The position numbers and the translations under genes were made by a program. Shown here piece by piece: positions 35,533 to 45,273 of a stretch of 61,581 bases of DNA. The notes under the pieces are model-generated. The model saw only the letters and a list, made by a program, of their open reading frames with translations, ran no database searches and was not told where the DNA came from. The DNA is from Clostridia bacterium (GTDB taxonomy: Bacteria > Bacillota > Clostridia > Christensenellales > Borkfalkiaceae): assembly GCA_017626305.1 (NCBI GenBank), contig JAGAIW010000108.1:1-61581 (forward strand), written 5' to 3'. Each line of letters opens with the position of its first letter. The stretch's first letter is position 1.

Positions 35533-36402
35533 ATGTTTATCATCAGTTTATATCTATCCATTATTCTTCTTTCCGGAGCGCAATCGCTTTCCGTTAAGCT
35601 GTACAATCGCCAACATGAGCATGATTTATTATTTAACGTCGTTCGTGCAGCTGCCGCATTATTTATGTTTATCCTGATAGGCATAAACGGATTTTCCTTT
35701 CATTTGCCTACCCTAGCTTACGGTGTAGCCTTTGGCGCATTACTTTGCATAGCTACTTATTGCGGTCATAAAGCTCTCTCCTGCGGTCCACTCTCCATGA
35801 CAAGTCCGCTCGTCGCATATTCCTTGATCATTCCCACGATTTACGGTATCGCTTTCAAAAACGAGCCATTCACGACAAATATAATTATCGGACTAATTTG
35901 TTTACTTGTCAGTATCGTTCTTTTTGCAATCCCTGTTACCAAAAATGCAGATAAAAACGAAAAAAACACTACTTCTTTCCGTTGGATCGTATACGTCGCA
36001 ATTACTTTTTTATGCAACGGATTTAATTCCGTTTTGCAAAAAGAATATCAATCATATTATTCAAATGCATATAACGACGAATTTATGATTTACGCCATGG
36101 CGCTTTCCCTTTTTGTTTTTGGCGGAATGTTTTTCTCAAAAAAAGATAGCTTGACTGTTTGGAAACAAGAAAAAGGAAAAGGCTATGCAGTTTTTGCAGG
36201 CGTAGCGAACGGCGGTGCAAACTTTCTCACTCTATATCTTGCCAAGATCGAAAATGCTTCCGTTATGTACCCGATTATCTCCGCGGGGTCGCTATTGATG
36301 GCAATGCTATGCGGCGTTATTATATTTCGTGAAAAGCAAACTATTTCCCGTATTTTTGCCTTTGTATTAGGTGTAACCGCAGCTGTGTTTCTAAAAATAT
36401 AA
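35533..36402 (+). CDS. EamA/DMT-family transporter
   Basis: The 289-residue membrane protein has about ten hydrophobic helices in two halves, the layout of drug/metabolite transporters (EamA). Motifs such as GFNSVLQKEYQ at mid-protein and YPIISAGSLLMAMLCGVII in the last helices fit. I chose the ATG at 35533; longer readings overlap the GH20 gene. The ribosome site is weak, so translation is probably coupled to the GH20 stop five bases upstream. The cargo is unknown; a sugar or amino sugar would fit the neighbour. Confidence 0.82.
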   Translation: MFIISLYLSIILLSGAQSLSVKLYNRQHEHDLLFNVVRAAAALFMFILIGINGFSFHLPTLAYGVAFGALLCIATYCGHKALSCGPLSMTSPLVAYSLIIPTIYGIAFKNEPFTTNIIIGLICLLVSIVLFAIPVTKNADKNEKNTTSFRWIVYVAITFLCNGFNSVLQKEYQSYYSNAYNDEFMIYAMALSLFVFGGMFFSKKDSLTVWKQEKGKGYAVFAGVANGGANFLTLYLAKIENASVMYPIISAGSLLMAMLCGVIIFREKQTISRIFAFVLGVTAAVFLKI

Positions 36403-36434
36403 AAAATCGGACGAAAATTTCGTCCGATTTTTTA
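36401..36434. terminator. bidirectional terminator between EamA and recA
   Basis: AAATCGGACGAAA (36404-36416) faces TTTCGTCCGATTT (36418-36430), flanked by A and T runs. It serves the convergent EamA (plus) and recA (minus) genes. Confidence 0.88.
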
Positions 36435-36436
36435 CG

Positions 36437-37465
36437 TTATTCTTCGCTTTCTTCTTCGGGTTCTGTTTTACCCTTTGCCGCGTCGCGGATTTTTTGTTCA
36501 ATTTCCGCGCAAATTTCGGGGTTTTCTTTCAAATACAAACGTAATTTTTCTCTACCCTGCGCAATTTTGTTGCCGTTATAGCTGAAAAACGAACCGCTCT
36601 TGCCCAAAATATCAAACTGTACGCCCATATCCATGATACAGCCTTCTTGCGATATACCTTCGCCGAAGAGAATGTCAAATTCCGCTTGACGGAAAGGGGG
36701 CGCTAATTTGTTTTTAACGACTTTTGCCTTGGTTCTATTTCCCATCACGCCGTCCGTATCTTTTAAGGTATCCCCTTTTCTTACGTCCAAACGAACGCTT
36801 GCATAGAATTTAAGCGCTTTACCGCCCGGCGTCGTTTCGGGGTTACCGAACATAATACCGACCTTTTCACGGAGTTGGTTAATAAAAATGACGCACGTTT
36901 TGGATTTATTGACGATAGCCGTCAATTTACGAAGTGCTTGCGACATTAAACGTGCCTGCAACCCGACGTGAGAATCGCCCATATCCCCTTCGATTTCCGC
37001 CTTCGGCGTAAGTGCCGCAACGGAGTCTACAACAATAATATCTACCGCCGAGCTTCTTACCAAAGCGTCCGCAATATCCAACGCCTGTTCGCCCGTATCT
37101 GGTTGGGAAACGTACAATTCGTCAAGATTTACACCTAATTTTTTCGCATAAACGGGGTCTAATGCGTGCTCCGCGTCGATAAATGCGGCTACGCCGCCCA
37201 TTTTTTGGGCTTCGGCAATCGCATGCAAGGCAACCGTCGTTTTACCAGAGGATTCAGGACCGTAGATTTCGATAATACGCCCGCGGGGAAAACCGCCGAT
37301 CCCCAAAGCAAGATCCAACGTTAAACAACCCGTAGGGATAACGTCAATCTCCGTATTACCTGCTTCTTCGCCAAGACGCATAATCGAGCCTTTGCCGTAC
37401 TGCTTTTCAATTTGCAAAAGCACGGCGTCCAAAGCTTTCATTTTTTCTGTGTTTTTTTCTCCCAT
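36437..37465 (-). CDS. recA: RecA recombinase
   Basis: The 342-residue protein is a standard RecA: Walker [42 protein letters not shown], the loop-2 region [20 protein letters not shown], and an acidic C-terminus EPEEESEE. It catalyses strand exchange and triggers the SOS response. AGGAG precedes the ATG. It is the last gene of the ftsK-rimO-pgsA-cinA-recA group. No LexA-type box is obvious in the 36 bases upstream. Confidence 0.98.
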   Translation of the reverse strand: MGEKNTEKMKALDAVLLQIEKQYGKGSIMRLGEEAGNTEIDVIPTGCLTLDLALGIGGFPRGRIIEIYGPESSGKTTVALHAIAEAQKMGGVAAFIDAEHALDPVYAKKLGVNLDELYVSQPDTGEQALDIADALVRSSAVDIIVVDSVAALTPKAEIEGDMGDSHVGLQARLMSQALRKLTAIVNKSKTCVIFINQLREKVGIMFGNPETTPGGKALKFYASVRLDVRKGDTLKDTDGVMGNRTKAKVVKNKLAPPFRQAEFDILFGEGISQEGCIMDMGVQFDILGKSGSFFSYNGNKIAQGREKLRLYLKENPEICAEIEQKIRDAAKGKTEPEEESEE

Positions 37466-37501
37466 GTTCTTTCTCCTATAATTTTTCTTTCTATAAATAT
37501 T

Positions 37502-38581
37502 TTACATATTTTTCAATTGTTTATACGCCAAAAACAACGCGTAATGAATGGCTTTTTGTGTAATTTCTTCCCTTTCGCCGTCAAATTTATACCGATAAAC
37601 AAATACGCGTTCTTTCGTCCCAACGGCAATATAGCAAAGCCCGACGGGCAGTTGCGACCTATCCGATTTCGGGCCAGCAAGCCCTGTCGTTGCAATAGAA
37701 ATATCGCAAGTCCCTTCCCCGATTAAACCTGCCGCCATCTCATACGCCGTTTGATCGGAAACAGCGCCGTACGTGTGCAAAGTATACTCTGAAACGCCAA
37801 GGCGACGGATTTTCGAAAGCTCGTTATACGTATTCAAGCCTTCAAAATAAACCGCGCTTGCGCCTGAAATCTCCACGATTTTTTTAGCAATTCCACCGCC
37901 CGTAAACGATTCCGCAACGCTTAATTTTTTGCCGCGGATTTTCAAAAGCTCGACAAGCTGTTTGGCTAGCGGCGTATCGTCCAAGGCATACACGGTATCC
38001 GCTAAGCCTTCGGCAAATAACCGCAAAACGTCGTCAATCAACATTTTCGGCGCGTCTTCCCCATAGAAGATTTCAATAACGTCTTCGTCGTATTCCCGTC
38101 TATGCCGATAACGCATACGTCCACCGTCGCGGCGTTTGGATTCAGCAATTAAGCTTTCCACGCGCGCAAGGCTTGCGCCTAGGCTACGAACAACAAGCTT
38201 TCCCGTACGCGTGGACGTTTTTTGTTGCAAATATGCCGCAACGTCCGTTTGAATCACGTCTACGTTTGTTGCCGAGCATAAACAAAGCGTTTTAGACTGC
38301 TCCGTAAATACGATAAACTCTTCCGTTTTATAGCTTTCAGTTTTATAAATGGATTGAATAAGCGGTTTAACTGCGTCAAAGCAGCGTTTACCCGTCAGTA
38401 AAAAGACAACGTCGCTTTTGCCCTTTTCTTCTTTAAGCACGTTTCCCAAAACGTCCGAATAGACAATGCGCAGTTCGTTTGTTTCATAGCCGCACGATTC
38501 GATTGTCTGCGCCGCCTTAAATGCTTTTTGCATAGAAAACGTACAAGATTCTGTTTTATATACGACGCAAGAAACTTTCAT
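37502..38581 (-). CDS. cinA: CinA-family protein with a clear C-terminal PncC domain and a degenerate N-terminus
   Basis: The last 150 of 359 residues are a good CinA C-terminal domain (nicotinamide-nucleotide amidohydrolase): KKLSVAESFTGGGIAKKIVE, YGAVSDQTAYEMAAGL, SIATTGLAGPKSD and LPVGLCYIAVG. The usual N-terminal molybdopterin-binding-like domain is hard to recognise: the start MKVSCVVYKTESCTFSMQ lacks the VGTELL motif. A KH-like middle (RVESLI, then DEDVIEIFYGEDAP) remains. Its place between pgsA and recA is the typical one for cinA. Full-length CinA has about 410 residues, so the front part is both shorter and divergent. Confidence 0.85.
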   Translation of the reverse strand: MKVSCVVYKTESCTFSMQKAFKAAQTIESCGYETNELRIVYSDVLGNVLKEEKGKSDVVFLLTGKRCFDAVKPLIQSIYKTESYKTEEFIVFTEQSKTLCLCSATNVDVIQTDVAAYLQQKTSTRTGKLVVRSLGASLARVESLIAESKRRDGGRMRYRHRREYDEDVIEIFYGEDAPKMLIDDVLRLFAEGLADTVYALDDTPLAKQLVELLKIRGKKLSVAESFTGGGIAKKIVEISGASAVYFEGLNTYNELSKIRRLGVSEYTLHTYGAVSDQTAYEMAAGLIGEGTCDISIATTGLAGPKSDRSQLPVGLCYIAVGTKERVFVYRYKFDGEREEITQKAIHYALFLAYKQLKNM

Positions 38582-38583
38582 AC

Positions 38584-39174
38584 TTATTTCAAAACCTGCT
38601 TATTTTTTACCACGTAAGAAATACCCGATACGACGGTAAGCACGGTAGCCAAAGCAAACAAGCCAAGCCCTACCCAAGCCACGATAAGCCCTGCCGTCGC
38701 AGGAATATCCGCTGCTAAAATAAGCACAAAAATAGCCACGTCTTGACAAGCCGTCTTATACTTTCCAAGCTTTTCAGCAGCCATAATAACGCCGTTTGCC
38801 GCCGCAATTTGACGGAATGCGCTGATGATAAGCTCACGCGCCATAATAATACAAATACAAATGCTCATAGCAACGTAAATGGGGAAAGCGAGCGCGCCAA
38901 GCATAGCAAACAGCGAGCCGCCCATCGTCAAAATCAAAATCATAGCCGTAGACACTAAAACCTTATCGGCAATAGGGTCAAGAAATTTCCCAAGGTTGGT
39001 AACCAACCCGCGAGAGCGGGCGATATGTCCGTCCAAGAAATCGGTGCACGCCGCTACGGCGAAGATAATTGCCGCAATCATAAAATGCAAAGGAATGATA
39101 TCCAAAAAGAATACCGCAATGAAAATGGGAATCATACAAATTCTTGATAAGGTGATTTTGTTAGGTAAGTTCAT
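38584..39174 (-). CDS. pgsA: CDP-diacylglycerol-glycerol-3-phosphate 3-phosphatidyltransferase
   Basis: The 196-residue membrane enzyme makes phosphatidylglycerol phosphate. It has the complete CDP-alcohol phosphotransferase motif in DFLDGHIARSRGLVTN followed by GKFLDPIADK (D-x2-DG-x2-AR-x8-G-x3-D-x3-D). I chose the ATG at 39174, which has GGAGG seven bases upstream; this start overlaps the rimO stop by 14 bases. Four to five membrane helices are visible. Confidence 0.95.
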   Translation of the reverse strand: MNLPNKITLSRICMIPIFIAVFFLDIIPLHFMIAAIIFAVAACTDFLDGHIARSRGLVTNLGKFLDPIADKVLVSTAMILILTMGGSLFAMLGALAFPIYVAMSICICIIMARELIISAFRQIAAANGVIMAAEKLGKYKTACQDVAIFVLILAADIPATAGLIVAWVGLGLFALATVLTVVSGISYVVKNKQVLK

Positions 39175-40498
39175 GATAGTCCTCCGTTTCTCCGTATAAA
39201 TCATAACTGTCCGCATTCGTTATCAAAACGTTGTACCGCTCGCCTTGCATGGCATACGCGGCGTGAAAATATATCTTTCCGTCGATATCGGGCGCATTAA
39301 AATACGCTCTTCCGATAAAGCAGTTGCGTTCGTAGTCAATCCCGTCGCAAACGACTTCAAGATTTTTGCCAACGTATTTGGAAAGCAACGTTGCGGATAT
39401 TTGTTCCTGTGTTTGATAAAGCGCCTTTACTCTACGCTGTTTGGTGGAGTGATGGATTTGCCCTTTCATTCTATAAGCCGCCGTATCCGGTTCGCGCGAG
39501 TAGGCAAAAAATCCGCAATTTAAAAGCTTTGCCTGTCGTAAAAAGGCTTGCATACTTTCAAATTCTTCTTCCGTTTCCGACGGAAAACCGCTGATAAACG
39601 TAGAACGAATAACGATATCGGGAATACGCTTACGCAATTTTTCAAACAGTTGCAAATACCCTTCTCTCGTCCCCTTTCGGTTCATGAGTTTCAACACTCT
39701 ATCTTCCGAATGTTGCAACGGAATATCGAGATATTTCAAAATTTTTGGATTTATCGCGATTTCTTCAATAAGTTCGTCGGTTATGACGTCGGGATAACAA
39801 TACAGCAAACGAATAGTGTGGATATTTTCCAAATTGGAAAGCTTTTGCAATAACTCCACAAACGTATTTTTCCCGTATAAATCTTCACCGTAGCGCGTTG
39901 TGTCTTGCGCAACAAGAATAAGTTCTGCCGTATCGCCAAGTTCCTGAGCTTCTTTTAAAAGGTCTTCTATCGGATAGGAACGATATTTCCCACGGATTTT
40001 AGGAATCAGACAATACGTACAATGGTTATAGCAGCCGTCCGCAATTTTCAAATATGCATAATGGTCGGGAGTCGTAACGCTGCGCGCATACGAATAAATA
40101 TCACCGCCCGTCGCAACGTAATTTTGACGTTTGTCTTCGTCATACGAACGCTGTAAAGTTTCAAATATCTTTTGGTATTCGTTAATCCCCAAAAAGACGT
40201 CGACTTCTATCAAGGGTTGATACAATTCGTCTATATATTTTTGTGGCAAACAGCCCGTTACAACGATTTTTTCCAAACGTTCCTTTTTATATTCAGCACA
40301 TTCAAGAATGGTATCAATGGCTTCTTCTCGCGCAACACGCAAAAACGCGCACGTATTGATAATGAGAATTTGCGCTTTGGATAAATCGTCCGTAAGCTTG
40401 CAGCCTTTTTGTTTTAATAAACCGATAAGTTTTTCGCTGTCTACGCGATTTTTATCGCAACCAAGCGAAATCACTCCAAACAGCTTGTCCGTAATCAT
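39161..40498 (-). CDS. rimO: ribosomal protein S12 methylthiotransferase
   Basis: The 445-residue radical SAM enzyme adds a methylthio group to an aspartate of ribosomal protein S12. The family hallmark SLGCDKNRVDSE and the Cys residues INTCAF and VTGCLPQ bind the auxiliary cluster. CYNHCTYCLIPKIRGKYRS binds the catalytic one, and a TRAM-like domain ends the protein. Homologous MiaB lacks the DKNRVDSE form. It lies 14 bases after ftsK and overlaps pgsA. Confidence 0.96.
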   Translation of the reverse strand: MITDKLFGVISLGCDKNRVDSEKLIGLLKQKGCKLTDDLSKAQILIINTCAFLRVAREEAIDTILECAEYKKERLEKIVVTGCLPQKYIDELYQPLIEVDVFLGINEYQKIFETLQRSYDEDKRQNYVATGGDIYSYARSVTTPDHYAYLKIADGCYNHCTYCLIPKIRGKYRSYPIEDLLKEAQELGDTAELILVAQDTTRYGEDLYGKNTFVELLQKLSNLENIHTIRLLYCYPDVITDELIEEIAINPKILKYLDIPLQHSEDRVLKLMNRKGTREGYLQLFEKLRKRIPDIVIRSTFISGFPSETEEEFESMQAFLRQAKLLNCGFFAYSREPDTAAYRMKGQIHHSTKQRRVKALYQTQEQISATLLSKYVGKNLEVVCDGIDYERNCFIGRAYFNAPDIDGKIYFHAAYAMQGERYNVLITNADSYDLYGETEDYHELT

Positions 40499-40512
40499 AG
40501 CTTGTACATTCC

Positions 40513-43500
40513 TTAAATTGCCCCGTACTTACTTTCAAATTCTTCTTTACTAATAAGCACCTTTCTTGCCTTAGCGCCTTCAAAGCTGGAAATATAACCC
40601 ATATCTTCCATCCATTCAACGATTTTACCCGCTTTATTATAACCTATCGAGCATTTACGCTGAATCAGGGAAATAGACGCGCTATTGCTTAAAATAACGT
40701 AACGCAACGCTTCGATATAAACAGGTTCGATTTCGTCGCCGCTACCCATTCCGCCCGAGCCACCGTCACTACCGCCGCGGGCGTTATTGATAAACGCCGT
40801 TGCGTTTTCGTCGTAGTAGGCTTCGTTATTCGCTTTAATATAATTGACGACGCGCTGAGAATCTTCCGAAGAGATAAACGCGCTTTGTACGCGCACGGGA
40901 GTATTGATACCTTGCATGGTGTACAAAAAGTCCCCTTTACCAAGCAGCTTTTGCGCGCCCGTTTGATCGAGAATAACACGAGAGTCAACGTCGGTTGCCA
41001 CGGCAAACGCGATACGCGTAGGAAGATTACTCTTGATAACGCCTGTAATAACGTCCGTCGACGGACGTTGCGTAGCAACGACAAGGTGAATACCTGCCGC
41101 ACGCGCTTTTTGCGTAAGGTTTTGGATACGGTCTTCAATGTCCTTCTTTGCCGCAAGCATCAAATCGGCAAGCTCGTCAATAATAATGACGATTTTCGGC
41201 AACCGCTCGTTCTTTTCTATATGTTGATTATACTGGTCAAGATTGACGACGTACGTACCTGCGCGGCTCATTTGTTCAAATAAGCCGTAACGGCGGTTCA
41301 TTTCGCCGATTGCCCAGTTCAAGCTTTGTATCGCTTTATTTGCGTCGGTAATGATTTCGTTAATCATTAAGTGGGGTAAATTATTATACAAAACAAATTC
41401 CGTCTTCTTCGGGTCAATCAAAATCAGACGCAATTCTTCGGGCGAATACTTATGAATTAAACTGATAATCAGCGAGCCCAAGAATACGCTTTTACCCGAA
41501 CCGGAAGACCCTGCCACAAGCAGGTGAATCATTTTGGATATATCCCCGTAAACCTTGCGATTCCCCGCGTCTTTACCCATAGTAAACATAATCGACGAAG
41601 GTTTTGCATTGACGTAAGAATCGCCTGAAAGCATACAGCCCAGCTGTACAAACTGACGTTCTTTATTCGGCACTTCGATACTGACAACGCCGTCTTCATA
41701 GTTGGGATAAATGTTGACCCCTGCCGTAAATAAGCTGATAGCCATAGGCTGATCAAGCGCAACTACCTTTTTCGGCGGAATATTACGGGGGATGGTTACG
41801 TTATAACGAGTAACCGTCGGGCCGAACGTTACCGACGCAATCGACGCGCCCGTTACCTTATAATCTTCCAACGTCGCCAAAATCGTCGCTTTGGTTTCTT
41901 CCACTTCTTCGGGATTTTGTTGCGGCTCTACGTCACGACAATCGAAATCGTCCAAGGGCATACGCACGTAGGGACGAATGATACGCGGTTTCGGCGGTTC
42001 GGGCTTAGGCTCGGGTTTAGGTTCGCTCTTAGGCTCAACCACTTGTCTAACGGGCGGCAGCTCTGGCTCTGCCACACGTTCTTCTTCGATAAAGCGATCG
42101 CCGCGGTCTTCGTCCATAAAACGGCTTTCATCTTCTTCAACGAAGCGAGTTCCACGCTCTTCTCCCATGAAACGCGAAGTTTCTCTTTCATCATTTTCAA
42201 AGCGATTATCCACGGGTTCGTCTTCTAGACGCAAGATATACGGCGAATCTTCGGGTTCTTCGTCAAAGATATCCAAGCCGTTTCTTTCACCGCGCGCATC
42301 ACCGTCCAAGGACGATTCTACGGATAACACGGAATCTTCTCTATCCCTTCCAAATACGTCGTCCGCAAGCGCGCGATTATTGTCGTCCCTGCCAAACACG
42401 TTGGGGTTGTTTGCTGAGAAAAGCTCCATATAATCATGGCGTTGATAGCCCCTATCGTTTTCTCTATCCGCGCGTTCTTCTTCGATTTCACGGGTAAAGG
42501 TCGGTTCGTCTTCTATCGGTTTTTCAACGATAGATTGTATAATCGTTGCAGGAGATTCATCAATGGGTTTCAACGGCTCGATATTCTCTTGGACGGGCTC
42601 GGCGTACGTAGGCGTTTCTTGCACACGGTCGGCAAATATCTTTTGCGGTTGAACGGGTGTTTCGTTTAAAGAACTTGCATACGCTTCGGTATACGAAGGC
42701 ACTTTCGGCGTAGCCGTTTCAACGCTTGAACGTTTATTCACGTTAGCGTTCGGGTCGAAAATTAAATTTTTCTTATAGTTTTCCGCAGGCGTCCCGCCAA
42801 ACAAAAAGGCGCGCGGGTCTTCAAAGGCGGGTGCTTTGCTAGCCTGTCCTGCATTCGGGACAGCAAACGGCGAAAACGCGCTGCTTTGCGGCGTTTTGGG
42901 TTGTCCGTCCGCAGCCGCCGTTTCTTCCGAAATAGTAAACGCAGGACGCTGCGAAAGCATATCGCTATCGGTAAAAAGCTTATTTTCGACAGGCTGCACG
43001 TTTGCAATCGGCGTTGCCGTTTGAACGGTAGGTTGAGTCGCTTGCGATTGTTGCGCCGTAGAAAGCGGTATCTCTACGGGTTGTACGGTTGCAACGGGAG
43101 AATTTTGTTGTTTTTCCGTCGTTTTTTCCGTCAAGCCTTTCTTCACGCAAACGTAGAAAAGATATCCCGAAAAGAGCGTCAACGCAGCGAAGATAATAAT
43201 AGCGCCAACCCCCGTCGTCATGGACGAAACGGCAAATACAATCAATCCCCCAAGCCAACCAAATACGGTTACGGCGGGGAAATTTTCGCCAAGGGTAAAG
43301 CATTGAGAGAGATACTCGTCCGCGTTCCACGTAAGCGTGGTTGCCGTATGCACTAAAAGCGCGACAAAAATCAACGTTGCCGCCAAACAAGCAAACGCTT
43401 TCCTATTTTTCACAAATCGCTTGCCGATCAGCGACATAACGCTAAGATATCCTACTCCCACAAGAATGGGATACGCCATATACCCAAATATACCCGTCAA

Positions 43501-43674
43501 CAGGGCGCAAACGGCAAAACCGATTTCTCCAAATATAAAATCGCCCGTGCATAATATCAACAGCGCAAGCACGGAAAACAGCGCGCAAACAGCCCCGAAC
43601 GTTTCTTTGGTGATCAATTCGGATTGCCGTTTATCGTTTTTAGTTGTTTCTTGACGTTCTTCTTTATTACTCAA
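40513..43674 (-). CDS. ftsK: FtsK/SpoIIIE DNA translocase
   Basis: From the chosen start the protein has 1053 residues. The first 180 hold four to five membrane helices. A linker of about 400 residues rich in Pro, Gln, Asp, Glu and Arg follows (acidic repeats such as SRFMDEDRGDRFIEEE). The C-terminal motor has Walker A VAGSSGSGKSVFLGS, ADLMLAAKKDIEDRI and GAQKLLGKGDFLYTM. A winged gamma domain ends it. The start is a TTG at 43674 with AAGGGGG eight bases upstream; longer readings would begin inside the promoter. It pumps chromosomes away from the closing septum. Confidence 0.95.
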   Translation of the reverse strand: MSNKEERQETTKNDKRQSELITKETFGAVCALFSVLALLILCTGDFIFGEIGFAVCALLTGIFGYMAYPILVGVGYLSVMSLIGKRFVKNRKAFACLAATLIFVALLVHTATTLTWNADEYLSQCFTLGENFPAVTVFGWLGGLIVFAVSSMTTGVGAIIIFAALTLFSGYLFYVCVKKGLTEKTTEKQQNSPVATVQPVEIPLSTAQQSQATQPTVQTATPIANVQPVENKLFTDSDMLSQRPAFTISEETAAADGQPKTPQSSAFSPFAVPNAGQASKAPAFEDPRAFLFGGTPAENYKKNLIFDPNANVNKRSSVETATPKVPSYTEAYASSLNETPVQPQKIFADRVQETPTYAEPVQENIEPLKPIDESPATIIQSIVEKPIEDEPTFTREIEEERADRENDRGYQRHDYMELFSANNPNVFGRDDNNRALADDVFGRDREDSVLSVESSLDGDARGERNGLDIFDEEPEDSPYILRLEDEPVDNRFENDERETSRFMGEERGTRFVEEDESRFMDEDRGDRFIEEERVAEPELPPVRQVVEPKSEPKPEPKPEPPKPRIIRPYVRMPLDDFDCRDVEPQQNPEEVEETKATILATLEDYKVTGASIASVTFGPTVTRYNVTIPRNIPPKKVVALDQPMAISLFTAGVNIYPNYEDGVVSIEVPNKERQFVQLGCMLSGDSYVNAKPSSIMFTMGKDAGNRKVYGDISKMIHLLVAGSSGSGKSVFLGSLIISLIHKYSPEELRLILIDPKKTEFVLYNNLPHLMINEIITDANKAIQSLNWAIGEMNRRYGLFEQMSRAGTYVVNLDQYNQHIEKNERLPKIVIIIDELADLMLAAKKDIEDRIQNLTQKARAAGIHLVVATQRPSTDVITGVIKSNLPTRIAFAVATDVDSRVILDQTGAQKLLGKGDFLYTMQGINTPVRVQSAFISSEDSQRVVNYIKANNEAYYDENATAFINNARGGSDGGSGGMGSGDEIEPVYIEALRYVILSNSASISLIQRKCSIGYNKAGKIVEWMEDMGYISSFEGAKARKVLISKEEFESKYGAI

Positions 43675-43702
43675 AAGGAATACCCCCTTATAATACCATT
43701 TT

Positions 43703-43731
43703 ATTATACCATTTTTTTTTACATTTATCAA
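43703..43731 (-). promoter_or_regulatory. ftsK operon promoter
   Basis: On the minus strand TTGATA (43726-43731) and TATAAT (43703-43708) are 17 bases apart. This places the transcript start about 20 bases before the TTG start codon and excludes the longer reading of ftsK. Confidence 0.8.
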
Positions 43732-43746
43732 TAGTTTGCGACGAAA

Positions 43747-43800
43747 AAAACGGGGGAAAAACGAAGTTTTTTTATTTCCTTCGGTTTTTTCACCCGTTTT
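43747..43800 (-). terminator. terminator of murC
   Basis: A long imperfect stem, AAAACGGG...CGAAG facing CTTCG...CCCGTTTT, starts 14 bases after the murC stop and is followed by seven T on the minus strand, just before the ftsK promoter. Confidence 0.8.
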
Positions 43801-43813
43801 GATAGATAAATTG

Positions 43814-45163
43814 TCAGCTTAGTTCTTTTAAAAGATATTGCGCGGCGTAATAGATATCCCCCGCGCCAAGAAATAATACGGTATCCCCGTCTTTTAGCGT
43901 CGTTTTTAACCACGTCCTTAACACGAAAACGCTTTCTGCATACAGACAGTTTCCAAGCAGTTGCGACAAGCGCAATGCGCTGCCTTCTTCGTCGTATTTT
44001 TCTCGCGCAGGAAAAGTCTTATAAATCATAAGATTTTTTATAGGACGCAACGTTTGAATAAATTCTTTCATAAGAAGTTTCGTCCTAGAATAGGTATGCG
44101 GTTGAAAAACCACGTAAAGCTTTCCACGACTAATCCCTTGCGCCGTCGCTAAGGTTGAAGCAATCTCCCTTGGGTGATGCGCGTAATCGCAAATAAACGT
44201 CGCGCCATGGTACGCGCCTATCCTTTCAAAACGCCGTTTGACCGCTTGGAAAGATTGAATTCCCAAGGCAATATCCTTTTCATCAAATCCGAAAGACCGC
44301 ATAGCGGCAAAAGCTGCTAAGGCGTTATACACGTTACACCTGCCTATGGCTTGTAAGCGGATACGGCAAATCGCCTTCCCGTACTCTTCTACCGTAAAAG
44401 CGTACCGTTCGCCTATCGCTCGCAACTGCGTAGCGCGATAATCCGCCAAAGCGTTACGTATGCCAAACGTAGCGTATTCGCCAAGCGTTTCTATCGCGGG
44501 ATCGTCAGCGCAAACAAACGCCGTTTTCGCACGGTCGCAATATTGCTTAAAACTCAAACGCAAATCGTTTTCGTCGGCGTAACATTCCATATGGTCTTTA
44601 TCGATATTCAAAAGAATGGCAACGTCGGGGGCTAAACGCAAAAAATTTTTTTTATATTCACAGGCTTCGGTAACGAAAAACTCCTTGCCTGTCGTATGAA
44701 AATTTCCCAAAAGAGTATCTTCACCGCCGATATGCGCCGTAAACGGAACGCTTAACCCTTTCAAAACGTGCGCACAAATAGACGTGCACGTCGTTTTTCC
44801 ATGACTGCCCGCCACGGCAATCACGTTGGAAAAACTGCGGCTAATTATTTCCAACAATTCCGCACGGCTGAATATCCGTTTGCCTAATAATTCCGCGCGC
44901 TTACGCTCAACATTATCACTTGAAATGGCGTCGGTGTATACTACGGCGTCGGCGTCAAAAAGTTCTTTACGGTTTTCGTCTACCCCTATAAAAATCTTTA
45001 CGCCGTAAAACGCCAAGTTTTCCGTTTCCTCCCCCCTAACGGCGTCGCTACCGCTTACCAAGTACCCGTATACGGAAAGGAGCTTTGCAAGGGCGCTCAT
45101 ACTAATGCCGCCGATACCGATAAAGTAAAAACTACGTATATTTTCTAAACCATTTAAACGCAT
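43814..45163 (-). CDS. murC: UDP-N-acetylmuramate--L-alanine ligase
   Basis: The 449-residue ligase adds L-alanine to UDP-MurNAc in wall precursor synthesis. The N-terminal nucleotide fold reads FIGIGGISMSALAKLL, the ATP loop is AGSHGKTTCTS, and the typical MurC segment LNIDKDHMECY follows. The last domain includes ICDYAHHPREI. No strong ribosome site precedes the ATG. It stands apart from the main mur cluster, between ftsZ and ftsK, separated from ftsZ by a 272-base gap with hairpins. Confidence 0.96.
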   Translation of the reverse strand: MRLNGLENIRSFYFIGIGGISMSALAKLLSVYGYLVSGSDAVRGEETENLAFYGVKIFIGVDENRKELFDADAVVYTDAISSDNVERKRAELLGKRIFSRAELLEIISRSFSNVIAVAGSHGKTTCTSICAHVLKGLSVPFTAHIGGEDTLLGNFHTTGKEFFVTEACEYKKNFLRLAPDVAILLNIDKDHMECYADENDLRLSFKQYCDRAKTAFVCADDPAIETLGEYATFGIRNALADYRATQLRAIGERYAFTVEEYGKAICRIRLQAIGRCNVYNALAAFAAMRSFGFDEKDIALGIQSFQAVKRRFERIGAYHGATFICDYAHHPREIASTLATAQGISRGKLYVVFQPHTYSRTKLLMKEFIQTLRPIKNLMIYKTFPAREKYDEEGSALRLSQLLGNCLYAESVFVLRTWLKTTLKDGDTVLFLGAGDIYYAAQYLLKELS

Positions 45164-45238
45164 ACGATATTCTACGTTCTATAATGTAAATTTATGTATA
45201 CTATAACTATTTTTTATACCTAAATATGCGTGATTTGT

Positions 45239-45267
45239 TTGCATATTTTGATTGAACATGGTATAAT
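45239..45267 (+). promoter_or_regulatory. plus-strand promoter in the murC-ftsZ gap
   Basis: TTGCAT (45239-45244) and TATAAT (45262-45267) are 17 bases apart on the plus strand, opposite to both flanking genes. Confidence 0.5.
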
Positions 45268-45273
45268 TATTAA

